Counted from the first letter of the stretch, positions 51,880-62,414 are shown. The stretch is DNA of 64,000 nt from Anodontia alba (GCA_964016985.1 OZ024834.1:87394937-87458936); one strand, 5' to 3'. Numbers and translations: made by a program. Notes: generated from the letters alone by a model not told the origin.

Positions 51880-52110
51880 ATAACAAAATTAGCATAACTT
51901 CCCTATTTACTGTGTTAATCCTAAATATTGGGACTCGTATTCTCTTACCATACTTGTCCTAAAATTTGAACAAGTCCATTTTCTTACCCATTTGATGTGT
52001 CTTAAACTGCTGGATGAGTAGCAAACAGTGTAAACTCTGATCAGAAACTACATTCTGTGATATCTGATCTGGTCTGGGCTTGCACAGTTTGCTCGGGCTT
52101 GTCTGTCCCA
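51880..52110. repeat. CAGTGT-type element
   Basis: AAATATTGGGACTCGTATTC, CATACTTGTCCTAAAATTTG, then GCAAACAGTGTAAACTCTGA and a worn second arm. Same family as 34440 and 36510. Confidence 0.55.
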
Positions 52111-52115
52111 ATACT

Positions 52116-52319
52116 TATCCCTTGCTGAATAAATTGATGCCATGCCCACTTCTAATTTCCAGCCAATCAGATTACTTGATCTGGATTTTTGATAGAAATT
52201 CACATCTTTAATGACAAACAGTGTAGATCCAGATCAGTTGGCTTCTTCAGAAGCCAACTGATCTGGATCTACACTGTTTGCTAAGATAGGGCATGCTGTG
52301 TTCCGCAAGAGAAGGGTTA
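52116..52319 (+). mobile_element. TTAA-1 MITE
   Basis: CCCTTGCTGAATAAATTGAT at the left; hairpin perfect over CAGTGTAGATCCAGATCAG and TTGGCTTCTTCAGAAGCC; right AGAAGGGTTA. Confidence 0.8.
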
Positions 52320-52539
52320 GTATAAGTGCAGTACACACTACAAGTGGCTTGAAATAGGTGAAAAAGTGTTCTAGTTTTTGGGACACTTACCACCCACCAA
52401 CCCTGCTGGAAATTGCCTGAATATTCTAGACTTGCCAGAGCAGATGGTGTAGACACAGATCAGACTTAATTTACCATTCTTTCAGGACATTAATTGTAAT
52501 TCATCAGCTGATAGTCAGATCAGCATGTTCAAAATTTAG

Positions 52540-52950
52540 CTTTAATGCGCCAATCACAATGGCAGCAGACTACAATTTTATTTTATTTTATTGTCACACA
52601 ATAATGGTGGTTATTATGGATTAGCGTTGGTTGTCTATGTGCCTATGTGTCTGTCCGTACTTTTATTTCTTGATGATAACTTGAGTATTAATGTCAATGT
52701 ACTTTTACTAAACTTAGTGCATTGATATTGTGGAGATCTGATTTAGGATTGCTAATGGGCAAATTTCATCAAGTTTTGACAGAGTTGTCTGCATGCATCA
52801 TGATAGTGGCGGGGAATTATAATCTTTCATGTTTTTATTTAAAGATAAAAAGGCTTGACATTTTATTTGAGTCATCTGCTAAGAAACCTTATTTTCTCTG
52901 AAAAAAAAAATCAAAAACAAAATGTAGTCTGCTGCAGTTGTTTTAGCTCT
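52540..52950 (+). mobile_element. TTAA-3 MITE with an insertion
   Basis: CTTTAATGCGCCAATCACAA at the left and AATGTAGTCTGCTGCAG at the right. Between 52600 and 52830 is a TCCGTAC/GATGATAACTTGAG repeat like 47085. Confidence 0.6.
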
Positions 52951-52954
52951 TTAA

Positions 52955-53110
52955 CTCTTTGCATGCTGGGTAAAAATTTCAGCAGACTACATTTTGAAAT
53001 ATTTTTCTTATTTTTCCTAGAAAATAGAATCTGACACGTTGTCAGATTCTATTTTCTAGGAAAAATAAGAAAAATATTTCAAAATGTCATCTGCTGAATC
53101 TGTCCATATA
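52955..53110 (-). mobile_element. TTAA-2 MITE, short-loop form
   Basis: TTTTTCTTATTTTTCCTAGA and AATAGAATCTGACA, loop CGT, exact complement. The middle ATGCAAATTGTCTCC part is absent from both arms, a symmetrical deletion. Confidence 0.82.
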
Positions 53111-53248
53111 TCGTGATAAGTGTTAAGGGCTAAATATCATACTGTGGTTAACTGAAGCCCTGAATTTATAGATAATCTATGTAGGTATGTTTACAACTAT
53201 ATTTTGCAGTATCTGCAAAAAAATGTGAATATATGATGTGCAACACAC

Positions 53249-53455
53249 GAAAAGGACCCTTATGTTATTTGCGGACAATGCAGGCCTGATCAGCCTGTGC
53301 ATTTGGGCAGGCTGATCTGGGCCACCGTCCACTTACAGAATCAGTAGATGCTGAAGTATATGTCGACAAACAGAGAATGGCTAGATCAATCTGCACGGAT
53401 GGGCACGCTCATCTGGACCTTAGCTGTTTGCATATGGCATAAGAGTCCTTTTCCC
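53249..53455. mobile_element. MITE with AAAAGGACCCTTATG ends
   Basis: Ends AAAAGGACCCTTATG and the complement of CATAAGAGTCCTTTT; interior CTGATCAGCCTGTGCATTTG with GGGCAGGCTGATCTGGG. Same interior type as 30158 and 44172. Confidence 0.75.
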
Positions 53456-53563
53456 AAGTTGTGCAGCATATGAAAATCTGGTGGAATTTATCTCTTGGAT
53501 TTCCTTATCCTTAACTATTTACACAGCAGTCAGTGGCAATGTTTCTGGGGGCTGACTGACTTA

Positions 53564-53768
53564 GCCTTTACCACTCTGGGCTAATTCAGCGGAAGACAAA
53601 TTGATATTTTTCTTATTTTTCCAGGAAAACAGGATTTGACATTTCATGCAAATTGTCTCCATTGGAGACAATTTGCATGAAATGTCAAAACCTGTTTTCT
53701 GGGAAAAATTACAAAATCAATTTCGATATGTCGTCTGCTAAAATTTTTACACACAGTCCTAAGTGTTA
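53564..53768 (+). mobile_element. TTAA-2 MITE
   Basis: CCTTTACCACTCTGGGCTAA, stem AGGATTTGACATTTCATGC with complement around GTCTCCATTGGAGAC. Edge TTAAs worn. Confidence 0.8.
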
Positions 53769-53984
53769 CTGAGTCAGTGATCAAGTAAACAGAGTAGTTC
53801 ATTCAGTATTTTCTTATTTTATTCTTCTACCAAAAAAATGTGCTGGGATCATATTAGAATCTAGCAAGCCACTTCTAGAGGGATCCCATAATAAAAGGAA
53901 AATCATGGAGTATTTAAACAAGAAAATTGTCAAAAAAAAAAATCAACAAAAGGAAGTTGATCTTGAACTTTTATAGAAGAGGTG

Positions 53985-54517
53985 GTGGGTGGGTGGAGGG
54001 CCTCTAGCCTTCTTCTGCCCCCACTCTGCCCTTTTATAGCTGCCTTCTGCCTTATTTCAACTCCAGATATAACAGGGGTCATCCTTGAGGGCGATTTCAG
54101 AGAAAAAGTCTCCCTAAGCTGGCTGACTTCTCCCTATTTTGAGCTGAGGGAGAAGTGAAAATGTATAGTATGTATAGGGAAATCCTAAATCTGGATCAAA
54201 ACTTCTCCCTAAAGTCCTGAAATTGTCGCAAAACTTCTCCCTCTCTGAAAGCTCCAGGATGACCCCTGAATATAATACCCTACATTTTGGTGAAAATTCC
54301 ATGAAAGTCAGTCCAAAATTAAAATGGTTATCCATTTTATGTGTATTTTATTTTTGAGGCATTTATTGTGGAATGGGATTGTATTTTGTAAGATATCAGT
54401 ACAAGTATGAGGGCACCAGGTGTCATCATATGATACTGGTGCCCTCATACTTGTATGATAGTGCAAAAAGTGCCCTACATGGCACCCCTGTGCCCTCAAA
54501 TCTTAGCTGAAGCACTG
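53985..54517. mobile_element. hAT-like element (37630 family) with nested insertion
   Basis: TGGGTGGGTGGAGGGCC, CTGCCTTCTGCC; then 54073-54268 inserted; then TGAAAATTCCATGAAAGTCA, TGTGGAATGGGATTGTATTT and right end TTAGCTGAAGCACTG. A strong hairpin, TACAAGTATGAGGGCACCAG and complement, is at 54401-54458. Confidence 0.65.
54073..54268 (+). mobile_element. hAT-like element, CAGGGGTCATC ends
   Basis: Ends CAGGGGTCATCCTTGAG and the complement of AGGATGACCCCTG. Same as 40863-41062. Confidence 0.83.
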
Positions 54518-54527
54518 TAGTAGATGT

Positions 54528-54731
54528 TGGACAGGCTCCAGTCTCCAGTGACTAAATACTTTTTTCTTTTAATCCTGTTAGTAGTCCCTTAAAATAAAAC
54601 CAAAATAATATCACGATTTTAAAGTGACCAGCCTTTATAGTCATGATATTATTTTGGTTTTATTTCAGTGGATTATTAAACAGGATTATGATTATAAGAA
54701 AAATAAGTCACTGGAGACTGGAGCCAGTCTA
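54528..54731. mobile_element. CTCCAG hairpin element
   Basis: GGACAGGCTCCAGTCTCCAG to the complement ending CAGTCTA. Flanks show GTAGATGT on both sides (offset by two bases). Confidence 0.8.
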
Positions 54732-54769
54732 TGGTAGATGTATGTAGGAGCAGTTTTATAGATGAGAAT

Positions 54770-54905
54770 AGTATCCAGGTAAATACTTATCTTATTTCTT
54801 CATGAAAACATATGTTATGCAGCTCAGTAGAATCCTGTCAATGTGCTGCTTATAATATGTTTTTATAGAGAAACAAGAAAACACAGTTATGCTTTTTCAA
54901 GAAAA
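54770..54905. repeat. Decayed GTAC hairpin
   Basis: ATTTCTTCATGAAAACATAT, then ATGTGCTGCTTATAATATG. Confidence 0.5.
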
Positions 54906-54976
54906 GAAAAAAGTCTATCCGAATTCCTTCAGGAGTTATAGAGATCAATAGAATCAGCCCAGATAAGATGTTTTCT

Positions 54977-55189
54977 TTAACCCTATCACCCTTGAAATTC
55001 TGAAATGGACTCTTCTGTTTCTGAATTTGGACACATCCATTGTTGCAAATAGGGGTTTCAGACAAAAAGTCAGTAACAGAATTGCAAACTGTGTAGATCC
55101 TGATGAGATGGCTCATTAGGAGCCATCTCATCTGGATCTACGCTGCTTGCAAATGTAGCCATTTGAGTCTATAGGGCTGAAAGGTTTAA
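54977..55189 (+). mobile_element. TTAA-4 MITE
   Basis: TTAA edges; TGTTGCAAATAGGGGTTTCA as at 3650; hairpin centre ATGGCTCATTAGGAGCCAT. Confidence 0.82.
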
Positions 55190-55870
55190 CTTGCCACAAA
55201 AACGTTTTGGCTACTCATCAGAATTACCTCACCAAGGCAGTTGTAATGTGTACCGACAACATGTTTTATCGGGAAATGAGAAAATCAATATTATTTTTGT
55301 GAAAGGAAACAAAAAACCTGTTTTATTTATAGTAGTTTTCGTTACAGCTCCAGATATGAAGGAGTATCTACATATTTTTCTTATTTTTCGATGAAAATAT
55401 ATGTTGTGGGTACTCATTAGAAGCACCTCTGCGAGGCGCTTCTAATGAGTACCCACAACATATCTTTTTGTGGAGAAATAAGAAAATTATTGATTTTCGG
55501 TTATAAAAAATAGTGCCTATCTGGAGTATTGATATGCTGTAGTGGTTATGTATGCTAGCAAGGAAATTGTCTTGTCTCGCCTGCCAGTACTGTATAGATT
55601 AGTTCTATAAGAGTATTTTTCCTGGCGGGAGAATAGTTGGCCTTGAAAACTAGGTTTTATAGACATTTTCATAACTCCAGATAAGGCAGTTTTTTGTTTT
55701 TTTTTCTCAACCAAAAAATTTTGATATTTTTCTTATTTCTCTATGAAAACTTATGCTGTGGGTACCCTTTGAAGTGCCTCAATGAGGCACTTCTAATGAA
55801 CACCACAACTTTTGCTTTCATAGAGATATAAAAAAAATAGTTACCTGATACCTCCTCTTATCTAGAATTT
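55190..55870. mobile_element. Three GTAC elements
   Basis: 55190-55300 worn; 55345-55530 good (GTGGGTACTCATTAGAAGCA, complement); 55670-55865 good in the centre (AGTGCCTCAATGAGGCACT), with one arm changed to GGTACCCTTTGAAG. Confidence 0.75.
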
Positions 55871-55916
55871 CAGGGAGAAACAAGAATCATAGAGAAATAA
55901 GAAAAAATATCAGTAT

Positions 55917-56106
55917 CAGGGTTCATCCTAGAGCTTTCAGAGAGGGAGAAGTTTTACGACAATTTCAGGATTTCAGGGAGAAGTTTTGGTCAATTTTGGA
56001 TTTCCCTATACATTCTATACATTTTCACTTCTCCCTCAGCTCAAGATAGGGAGGTCAGCCAGCTTAGGGAGACTTCCTCCAAATCGCCCTCTAGAATGGG
56101 TCATGC
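55917..56106 (-). mobile_element. hAT-like element, CAGGGGTCATC family
   Basis: Reverse copy: CAGGGTTCATCCTAGAGC to GAATGGGTCATGC, ends worn. Confidence 0.75.
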
Positions 56107-56299
56107 AATATGTTGAAGGTTTTGGATTGGAAAGGCATATCATATCATATGTTATCTAGGACTGTCATATTTTGTTTTTGTTTTGGTAAAAAAGAATCTT
56201 ATCTGAAGCTATGATTGTTGGTCAAGGACTCTAGTCTGTTCTATCACTTCATTAAGATAATTGTAATTACTGTAATTATGCAAAGTATTCGGACTGACA

Positions 56300-56375
56300 G
56301 ATCTATGCAGACAGTGTAAACCCAGATCAGATGCCGCATTCTGCAGCAGCTGATCAGGGTATAAACTGTTTCCCC
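56300..56375. repeat. CAGTGT hairpin, worn
   Basis: ACAGTGTAAACCCAGATCAG, ATGCCGCATTCTGCAGCAG, GATCAGGGTATAAACTGTTT. Confidence 0.6.
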
Positions 56376-56468
56376 ACTCGTCCAAGGATCTTTAAACACA
56401 TCAACTGGTAGTAAAATGGAATCGCTCATAGGACAAGTATGTTGAGTAGTTAACGCTATGTTGAGTAG

Positions 56469-56681
56469 TTAACGCTTAGCACTCTGGGTAAAATTTTCAG
56501 CAGACGACATTTTGAAATATTTTTTCCTTATTTTTCAGCAAACAGGATATGACATTTCATGCAACTTGTCTCCTAAGGAGACAATTTGCATGAAATGTCA
56601 AATCCTGTTTTCTGGGAAAAATAAGAAAAATATCATCAATTGCTCATCTGCCGAAAATGCCCAGAGAGTGGTAAAGGTTAA
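56469..56681 (-). mobile_element. TTAA-2 MITE
   Basis: TTAA edges; CGCTTAGCACTCTGGG to CCCAGAGAGTGGTAAAGG. Full stem. Confidence 0.87.
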
Positions 56682-56694
56682 AGTGTCCCAATAC

Positions 56695-56897
56695 TTAACC
56701 TTTACCACTCTCTGGGCATTTTCAGCAGACGACAAATTGATGATATTTTTCTTATTTTCCACCAAAAACAGGATCTAACATTTCATAAAATGACATGATA
56801 TGACATGAAATGTCATAACCTGTTTTCTGGGAAAAATAAGAAAAAATATTCCAAAATGGCGTCTGCTGAAAATTTTACCCAGAGTGCTAAGCGTTAA
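56695..56897 (+). mobile_element. TTAA-2 MITE, inverted to its neighbour
   Basis: TTAA edges; CCTTTACCACTCTCTGGG to CCCAGAGTGCTAAGCG. Only 13 bases from the previous copy and opposite in orientation. Confidence 0.87.
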
Positions 56898-57088
56898 GGA
56901 TAATACGGTACCAGTAGTTCCCAAGATGCATGTTTTAATGGAGAATAATAAAAAATCAATGATTTTTATCTCAGATAATGGCTGCTAGGGAGCAGTGGTT
57001 GACCATAAAATGTAACCCATTTGGATCATTACTTAGGCCGTACCAGTGGGAAAGGTCCCACGTGACATCACATGATGTCCCAGATCGT

Positions 57089-57507
57089 TAACTTTTATAC
57101 CACTTTCTGGGCTAATTTAGACTGGCTCCAGTCTCCAGTGACTAAATTTTTCTTTTCTTATAATCTGTTTAATAATCCACTTAAATAAAACCAAAATAAT
57201 ATGACTATAAATAAAACCGGAAAAATATCATGACTATAAAGGCTGGTCACTATACTAGTGACCAGCCTTTATAGTCAATGATATTTTTTTAGTTTTATTT
57301 TAGTGGATTATCAAACAGGATTATGAGAAAAATATTTAGTCACTGGAGACTGGAGCCAGTCTAGGCTAATTCAGCAGACAACAAATTGGTGTTGTTTTTC
57401 CAGTGGAGACAATTTGCATGAAATGTCATATCCTGTTTTCTGGGAAAAATAAGAAAAACATCACAAATTGTGTCGTCTGCTGAAAAGTCTACTGAGAGTT
57501 CTACATA
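57089..57507 (+). mobile_element. TTAA-2 MITE split by CTCCAG element
   Basis: TTAACTTTTATACCACTTTC then GGGCTAATT, insertion, and GGCTAATTCAGCAGACAAC onwards; half of the stem before GGAGACAATTTGCATG is missing. Confidence 0.82.
57118..57363. mobile_element. CTCCAG hairpin element with 8-bp target duplication
   Basis: Starts TAGACTGGCTCC, ends GGAGCCAGTCTA. GGCTAATT at 57110-57117 and 57364-57371 is an exact 8-bp duplication of a TTAA-2 sequence, as hAT-type transposases make. Centre CACTATACTAGTGACC. Confidence 0.88.
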
Positions 57508-57812
57508 ATCTCTTTTTTCAGCTACTGTTGATAGTTGTTTTCATTTCTTCTAAAAGACAGATCTTATGAGGCTGTTCTGACTAGTACCCATAAAATGTTT
57601 ACGGAGAGAAAAAAATTACGGAGACACTGCTTTTGTATAAAACAGGAGTTTTGTAGAACCAGCTATTTTCTGGCTAAAAGACATTCTATTGTCATGTTTT
57701 GAATCAACAGAATTGGGTTATTACCGTAGTTGGGCCGCATCAAGCAAAAAAGATATTTGATGTTATTACTGTATGCACAGTCAGGCAATTTCTGAGTCTT
57801 CACTTTATCAAC

Positions 57813-58204
57813 TACAGTCGAATCTCAATGGCTCGAACATCTTCGGGACCATGGAAATTCGTTGGAGACATGGGTAGTTTGAGTCACTGAGGGTAATCAT
57901 GGCACCAGTTCAGGAAGCAAATAGCAATAATTTAGGGAAATCTTTTCGATTTTCTACACAAATGATTGTATGTTTCGATTTTCTACACAATGATTGTATG
58001 TTGAGTGTACTCATTAGAATTGCCTCAATGAGGCAATTCTAATGAGTACACACAACATACAAATTTCATGATTAAATAAGAAAAAAATCATTAACTTTTT
58101 GTTTTCTTGAGCTATTTTAAGAATTTTGCAGGGACTGAAAACAGAGTTCGAATCATCCAAGGTAAATGAGCCATCCGTGTTCGAGCCATTGAGGTTATAC
58201 TGTA
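57813..58204. mobile_element. TA-flanked MITE with TACAGTCGAATC ends
   Basis: TACAGTCGAATCTCAATGGC and the complement of GCCATTGAGGTTATACTGTA. Inside: a 30-base tandem duplication near 57945-58000 and a GTAC-like hairpin (GTGTACTCATTAGAATTGCC). pogo/mariner-like ends. 57508-57812 has nothing recognised. Confidence 0.82.
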
Positions 58205-58376
58205 CATGTAATTACTTTTATCCAGTTTTATATAAAAGCATATATTGCGGAAAGTCATTTGGATTGCCTTGATGAGTAGCCAGAAGTTTAGAATATATCC
58301 TTATATAATGAAATTCCGAAAATGATATCGTATAAACATCATTTAATATTCCAGTCATGAAGTTCTTGGCTGATCT

Positions 58377-58590
58377 TTAATCCTTTTCCTGCTGAACCCG
58401 GATATACCCCGCCTTTGCAAACAGTGAAGATCCAGATCAGTTGGCTTCTGAAGAAGCCAACTGATCTGGATCTGCACTGTTTGCCATTAAATATGTGAAT
58501 TCATAGCAAAAATCTGGATCAAGTAATCTGATTGGCTGAAAATTAGAAGTGGGTGTGGCATCTTAATTTATTCAGCAGGTCAGGGGTTAA
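58377..58590 (-). mobile_element. TTAA-1 MITE
   Basis: TTAA edges, TCCTTTTCCTGCTGAACCC, hairpin centre TTGGCTTCTGAAGAAGCC, right TTCAGCAGGTCAGGGG. 58591-58979 has nothing recognised. Confidence 0.85.
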
Positions 58591-58979
58591 GTGTGCCCTT
58601 AGCTGGATGTTTTACTATAAGTTTTGAAAACTGTAAGCAAGCAGTGCAGTTATCATGGCGAGTAATGTATGCTGGGCCAGAGTTTTTGTATCTGTAGGTT
58701 TACGGCAGATTTTCTTAAAAAGTTGCTGTTGGGAGGTAGGAATAAACATAAAAATAAAAATTTGAAAAAGCTGGGGTCGATGAAATAAAATATTTTTCAA
58801 CAAAAATACATGTAACAATACAATATTTCAGCTCAAAATTCTAAGGGTGGGGACATAAAATAAAAAATAAAAATTGAAATGCAAATTTTATTTTTCCGGA
58901 GGAGCTAAAATCATAGGGTAGACTCTCCTGTAAATCTAAAAATAAAAAAAAATTGTGGCCTAAGCTACAGTAAAGGCCG

Positions 58980-59050
58980 ACCGGGCTCGGTGGCACAGTT
59001 GGACATGACCCCATTGGGTTGACTGGGCCGTAAAACCTTAACACAAACAA
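58980..59050 (+). mobile_element. SINE-1, internally deleted
   Basis: Head CTCGGTGGCACAGTTGG joined to ACATGACCCCATTGGG and the tail, dropping the middle 200 or so bases. Target duplication TACAGTAAAGGCCG at 58966-58979 and 59051-59064. Confidence 0.9.
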
Positions 59051-59129
59051 TACAGTAAAGGCCGTACGAGGCTTTCCAGGCTGATCTGTGTCTTCACAAT
59101 TAGTATATATCATCACTAAATGTATCTCT

Positions 59130-59312
59130 AGATAAAATGGGATACACATATATTTTTCTTATTTCTTCACGAAAACTTATGTTGTGGGTACTCATTAGAA
59201 GTGCATCACTGAGGCACTTCTAATGAGTACCAATAACATATACTTTCATGAAGAAATAAGAGAAATATGAATACTCTTGTGAAGAAAAAAAATCTCTAAC
59301 ATCTGGAGGTAT
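59130..59312. mobile_element. GTAC hairpin element
   Basis: TTCTTATTTCTTCACGAAAA, GTGGGTACTCATTAGAAGTG, ATCACTGAGGCAC, complement; right end ACATCTGGAGGTATG. Confidence 0.8.
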
Positions 59313-59316
59313 GATT

Positions 59317-59679
59317 TACCGCATTTGACCTACATGTAATTACCACACTGTGCACTTAGGTTTTTGAAAAATACTGGGAAAACTTGTTTTAAAATATGTA
59401 ACCTATACTGAGGGTACACTTTTAAGATTAGCGAAGGAATTTCAAATGATGCTTATGTGATGTTTTGTTTTTTTTTTGTCTGATTTTCTTCATAAAAGTA
59501 CATAATATGGGCACTCATTTGAATTGCATCAACAAGTTGATGCAATTCAAATTGGTACCCACAACATATGCCTTTATAAAGAAATAGACAAAAAGTACAC
59601 TGGCTGTAATCTGAAGACTACTAAACTGCTTGACTGTGTGCTTGTAGGGGTATATGCAGTAATTAGGTCGAATATGGTA
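59317..59679. mobile_element. TACCGTATTCGA element, copy 1
   Basis: Ends TACCGCATTTGACC and the complement of GGTCGAATATGGTA. Interior hairpin (GGGCACTCATTTGAATTGC and complement) with outer arm CATATGCCTTTATAAAG. Confidence 0.8.
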
Positions 59680-59805
59680 CTCTTTACTCACAATGCTATA
59701 ATATATCATTTTGATGAGGGCATTAATTTCAATGTTTGTTCTGTATTCTTTGTGTTCTGATTGTCTTTCTTCAAGGACAGAACTCAACACCAACACATTC
59801 ATATC

Positions 59806-60420
59806 CCAGATAGGGCACTATGTTCTGCCAAAAAGTACTAATATTTCTTATTTCTCCACAAAAACATATGTTGTGGGTACTCATTAGAAGTGCCTCAGTG
59901 AGGCACCTCTGATAAGTACCCACAACAGATGTTTTTTGTGGAGAACTTAGAAAACTAGTATGTGGATGTGGGTACCCCTCCTATTTGGAGCTATGACATT
60001 AAATTAGCTTTTCATGTGTTTTAGAATTTTTTTTCTTCCTCAGTCTTTGTAGGTACTATTATCTTCCGATGAGACGTCTTGATACTTTTCTTCTTTTTCC
60101 ACAAAAATGTATGTTTTGGTAGTCATTAGAAGCACCACTTCGAGGTGTTTCTTGCTTCTAAAGAGTAACCACAACATGTTTTTGCTGAGGAAGACGATAT
60201 TATCTGTGGAAACTAACTAGAATTGCTTCAGTGAGGCAAATCTAATGTAAGTATACCCACAACATGATGTTTTAAGTGTACTCATTACTGAATAAAATTG
60301 CCTTGATATGGCAGGTCTGATGCATAGCCCCACATGAGAGGTAACATCATTGTGTGTACTCTTTAGAAGTGCCCTAGTGAGAACCAAAACGTTGTCAGAG
60401 AAATAAGGAAAAATATCAGT
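59806..60420. repeat. GTAC hairpins, one good and several worn
   Basis: 59815-59995 good (AGTGCCTCAGTGAGGCAC, ATTTGGAGCTATG); 60060-60200 and 60210-60400 are worn with single arms. Confidence 0.6.
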
Positions 60421-60507
60421 ACTCTCAGGTCGATGAAAGTGCCTTATTTTGAGCTGTGTCTTATGAGAGTACCCAAAACATATGTTTTAGTGGAGAAAGA
60501 ACAAAAA

Positions 60508-60862
60508 TACCGTATTCGATCTAATTACCGCACATACCCCTATAAGCGCACAATCAAGAAATTCCGTAGTCTTCAGATTACAGCCAGTGTAATTTTTCTT
60601 TACTTCTTTTTAAAAGCATATGTTGTGGGTACTCATTTGAATTGCATCGACTTGTTGATGCAATTCAAATGAGTGCCCACAACGTATGCCTTTATAAAGA
60701 AAATCAGAAACAATCACATAATCATCATCAAATAAGTCCTTTTTCTGATCTTTTTTTATAGTGTATCCTTAGTAGGTAGATACATATTTTACCACAAATG
60801 AGTGTTCCCAGTAATTTTGAAAAACCTAAGCGCACAGTGTGGTAATTAGGTCGAATACGGTA
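60508..60862. mobile_element. TACCGTATTCGA element, copy 2
   Basis: TACCGTATTCGATCTAATTA and the complement of TAATTAGGTCGAATACGGTA. Subterminal ACCCCTATAAGCGCAC. Interior hairpin CATTTGAATTGCATCGAC and complement. TA at both edges. Confidence 0.87.
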
Positions 60863-61072
60863 AATATTGCAGTCTCTTACTGGAGCATTGGTTATATTTG
60901 GCAGACTGTTATTAAATGGTACTTCGTATGAGACGCTTTGTTTTAAAAAAAAAAAAAAATGCTCCATGAATTTGAAAGGATACATTTTCGATACTCATTA
61001 GAACCATAGGTGATACATGTACATTGGAGTAACCATGACATTGGTTTTTTTTTTGTGGAAAAATAAGAAAAC

Positions 61073-61461
61073 TACCGTATTAGATCTCATTACCGCACGG
61101 TGCGCTTAGGGTTTTCAAAATTACTGGGAAAACCTTTTAGTAAAATATGCTCCTAATAAGGGCACACTTAAAAGAAAGATTAGCAGAGCACTTCATGAGA
61201 GAATTATTAATGATGTTTACACAATATTTAGTTCTGATTGTCTTTATAAAAGCATATGTTTTGGCTACTCATTTGAATTGCCTCGACTTGTCGAGGCAAT
61301 TCAGCTGAGTACCCACAACATATGCTTTTATAAAAAAGTACCCATAACATATGCTTTTATAAAAAAGTAGATATAAGTACATTGGCTGTAACCTGAAGAC
61401 TACGAAATAGCTTGACTGTGCGCTCATAGGGGTATGTGCAGTAATTAGGTCGAATACGGTA
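61073..61461. mobile_element. TACCGTATTCGA element, copy 3
   Basis: TACCGTATTAGATCTCATTA and the complement of TAATTAGGTCGAATACGGTA, inverted relative to copy 2. A hairpin arm (ACATATGCTTTTATAAAAAA) is doubled at 61318-61366. It ends 36 bases before the p190 5' UTR exon. Confidence 0.85.
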
Positions 61462-61497
61462 TAAGCTTTTGTTTGATTAAATTTTTTTCTATTTCAG

Positions 61498-61980
61498 AAT
61501 TCTGGATACCAGGCTGTAGAGTTTGGTTGGCTAAGAACGGCCATGACCAGAGTGATACCTGACTAATCATTTCGGCTGATGAATAGAGAGGAACAGGAAC
61601 CTGGTGATTGAAAATTTTTCTGAAGACCCTTCTATATTGAAGTGAAAGAAGGATTGAAAACAAAACAAATGCTTACATAGAAGAGGACATGCTTTAAAAT
61701 ATTGTCATGTTAAATCATTAAGGAAATATATTTATGTTTGCATATTTATTCCAGTTTGAAACCTACAAATTCAGGGAGTGTATTACGCATTTATTAAGTG
61801 GTTGATTCCTTCAGATAAATAACTGTCCAAATGATTATTTATGTCTTATGAAATATTAGGTCACAATGAATTTACAACCTATCCATTGTTTTCTGAAGAA
61901 ATATGCTGAGATTAATTTCTGGTGTGAAAATTGTGGTTCAGTCTATCATGGAAGTGTGAAATAGTAGACCAGTCTAAGGT
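61498..61980 (+). other. Probable 5' UTR part of p190 RhoGAP exon
   Basis: TTTTTTTCTATTTCAG at 61482-61497 is a strong acceptor. From there to the ATG there is no repeat, and stops occur in the ATG frame, so it would be untranslated. The true acceptor may differ. Confidence 0.5.
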
Positions 61981-62386
61981 ATGGCTAAGAAACCTCAGGA
62001 AGGGAGATGTTTCAATGTAAGTGTGATTGGCTTGTCAGGCACCGAGAAAGACAAGGGTCTGTCGGGCGTCGGAAAGTCATGTTTGTGTAATAGATTTATT
62101 CACCAGTTGGAGGATAAATATTATGAGGAACATATATCTGTGCTCAGTCAGAGCGATTTCGCTGGTCGTGTGATTAATAATGATCACTTCCTGTACTGGG
62201 GAGAGGTGACGAAAACTGATGAGGGAAACAACTTCACGTTCAATGTAATTGAACAGACAGAGTTTGTTGACGATGTTTCCTTCATGCCGTTCAAGACGGG
62301 ACGGACAGATCCGTACCACAAACGATGTGTACAAACCAAGGTGCAGTCTGCGGAGAAATTAATGTATATCTGCAAAGACCAGCTAG
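61981..62386 (+). CDS. ARHGAP35: p190 RhoGAP, N-terminal GTPase-like domain exon
   Basis: ATG in AAGGTATGG context, 135 codons plus one base before GTAATA. The peptide contains VIGLSGTEKDKG, then GVGKSCLCNRF (G1 phosphate-binding loop), SVLSQSDFAGRVINNDHFLY, WGEV, EQTEFVDD and SAEKLMYICKDQLG. These match the start of p190A/p190B RhoGAP (ARHGAP35/ARHGAP5), whose N-terminal GTP-binding domain precedes FF domains, pseudo-GTPase modules and a C-terminal RhoGAP domain that turns off RhoA. Those follow to the right of the window. The vertebrate genes keep this region in one very large exon; here an intron interrupts after DQL-G. Invertebrates mostly have one p190, so the A/B choice is nominal. Frame continues openly for 10 codons past the donor, but without similarity. 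Confidence 0.93.
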
Positions 62387-62414
62387 GTAATACTCCTTTT
62401 GACAGTGCTTTATC

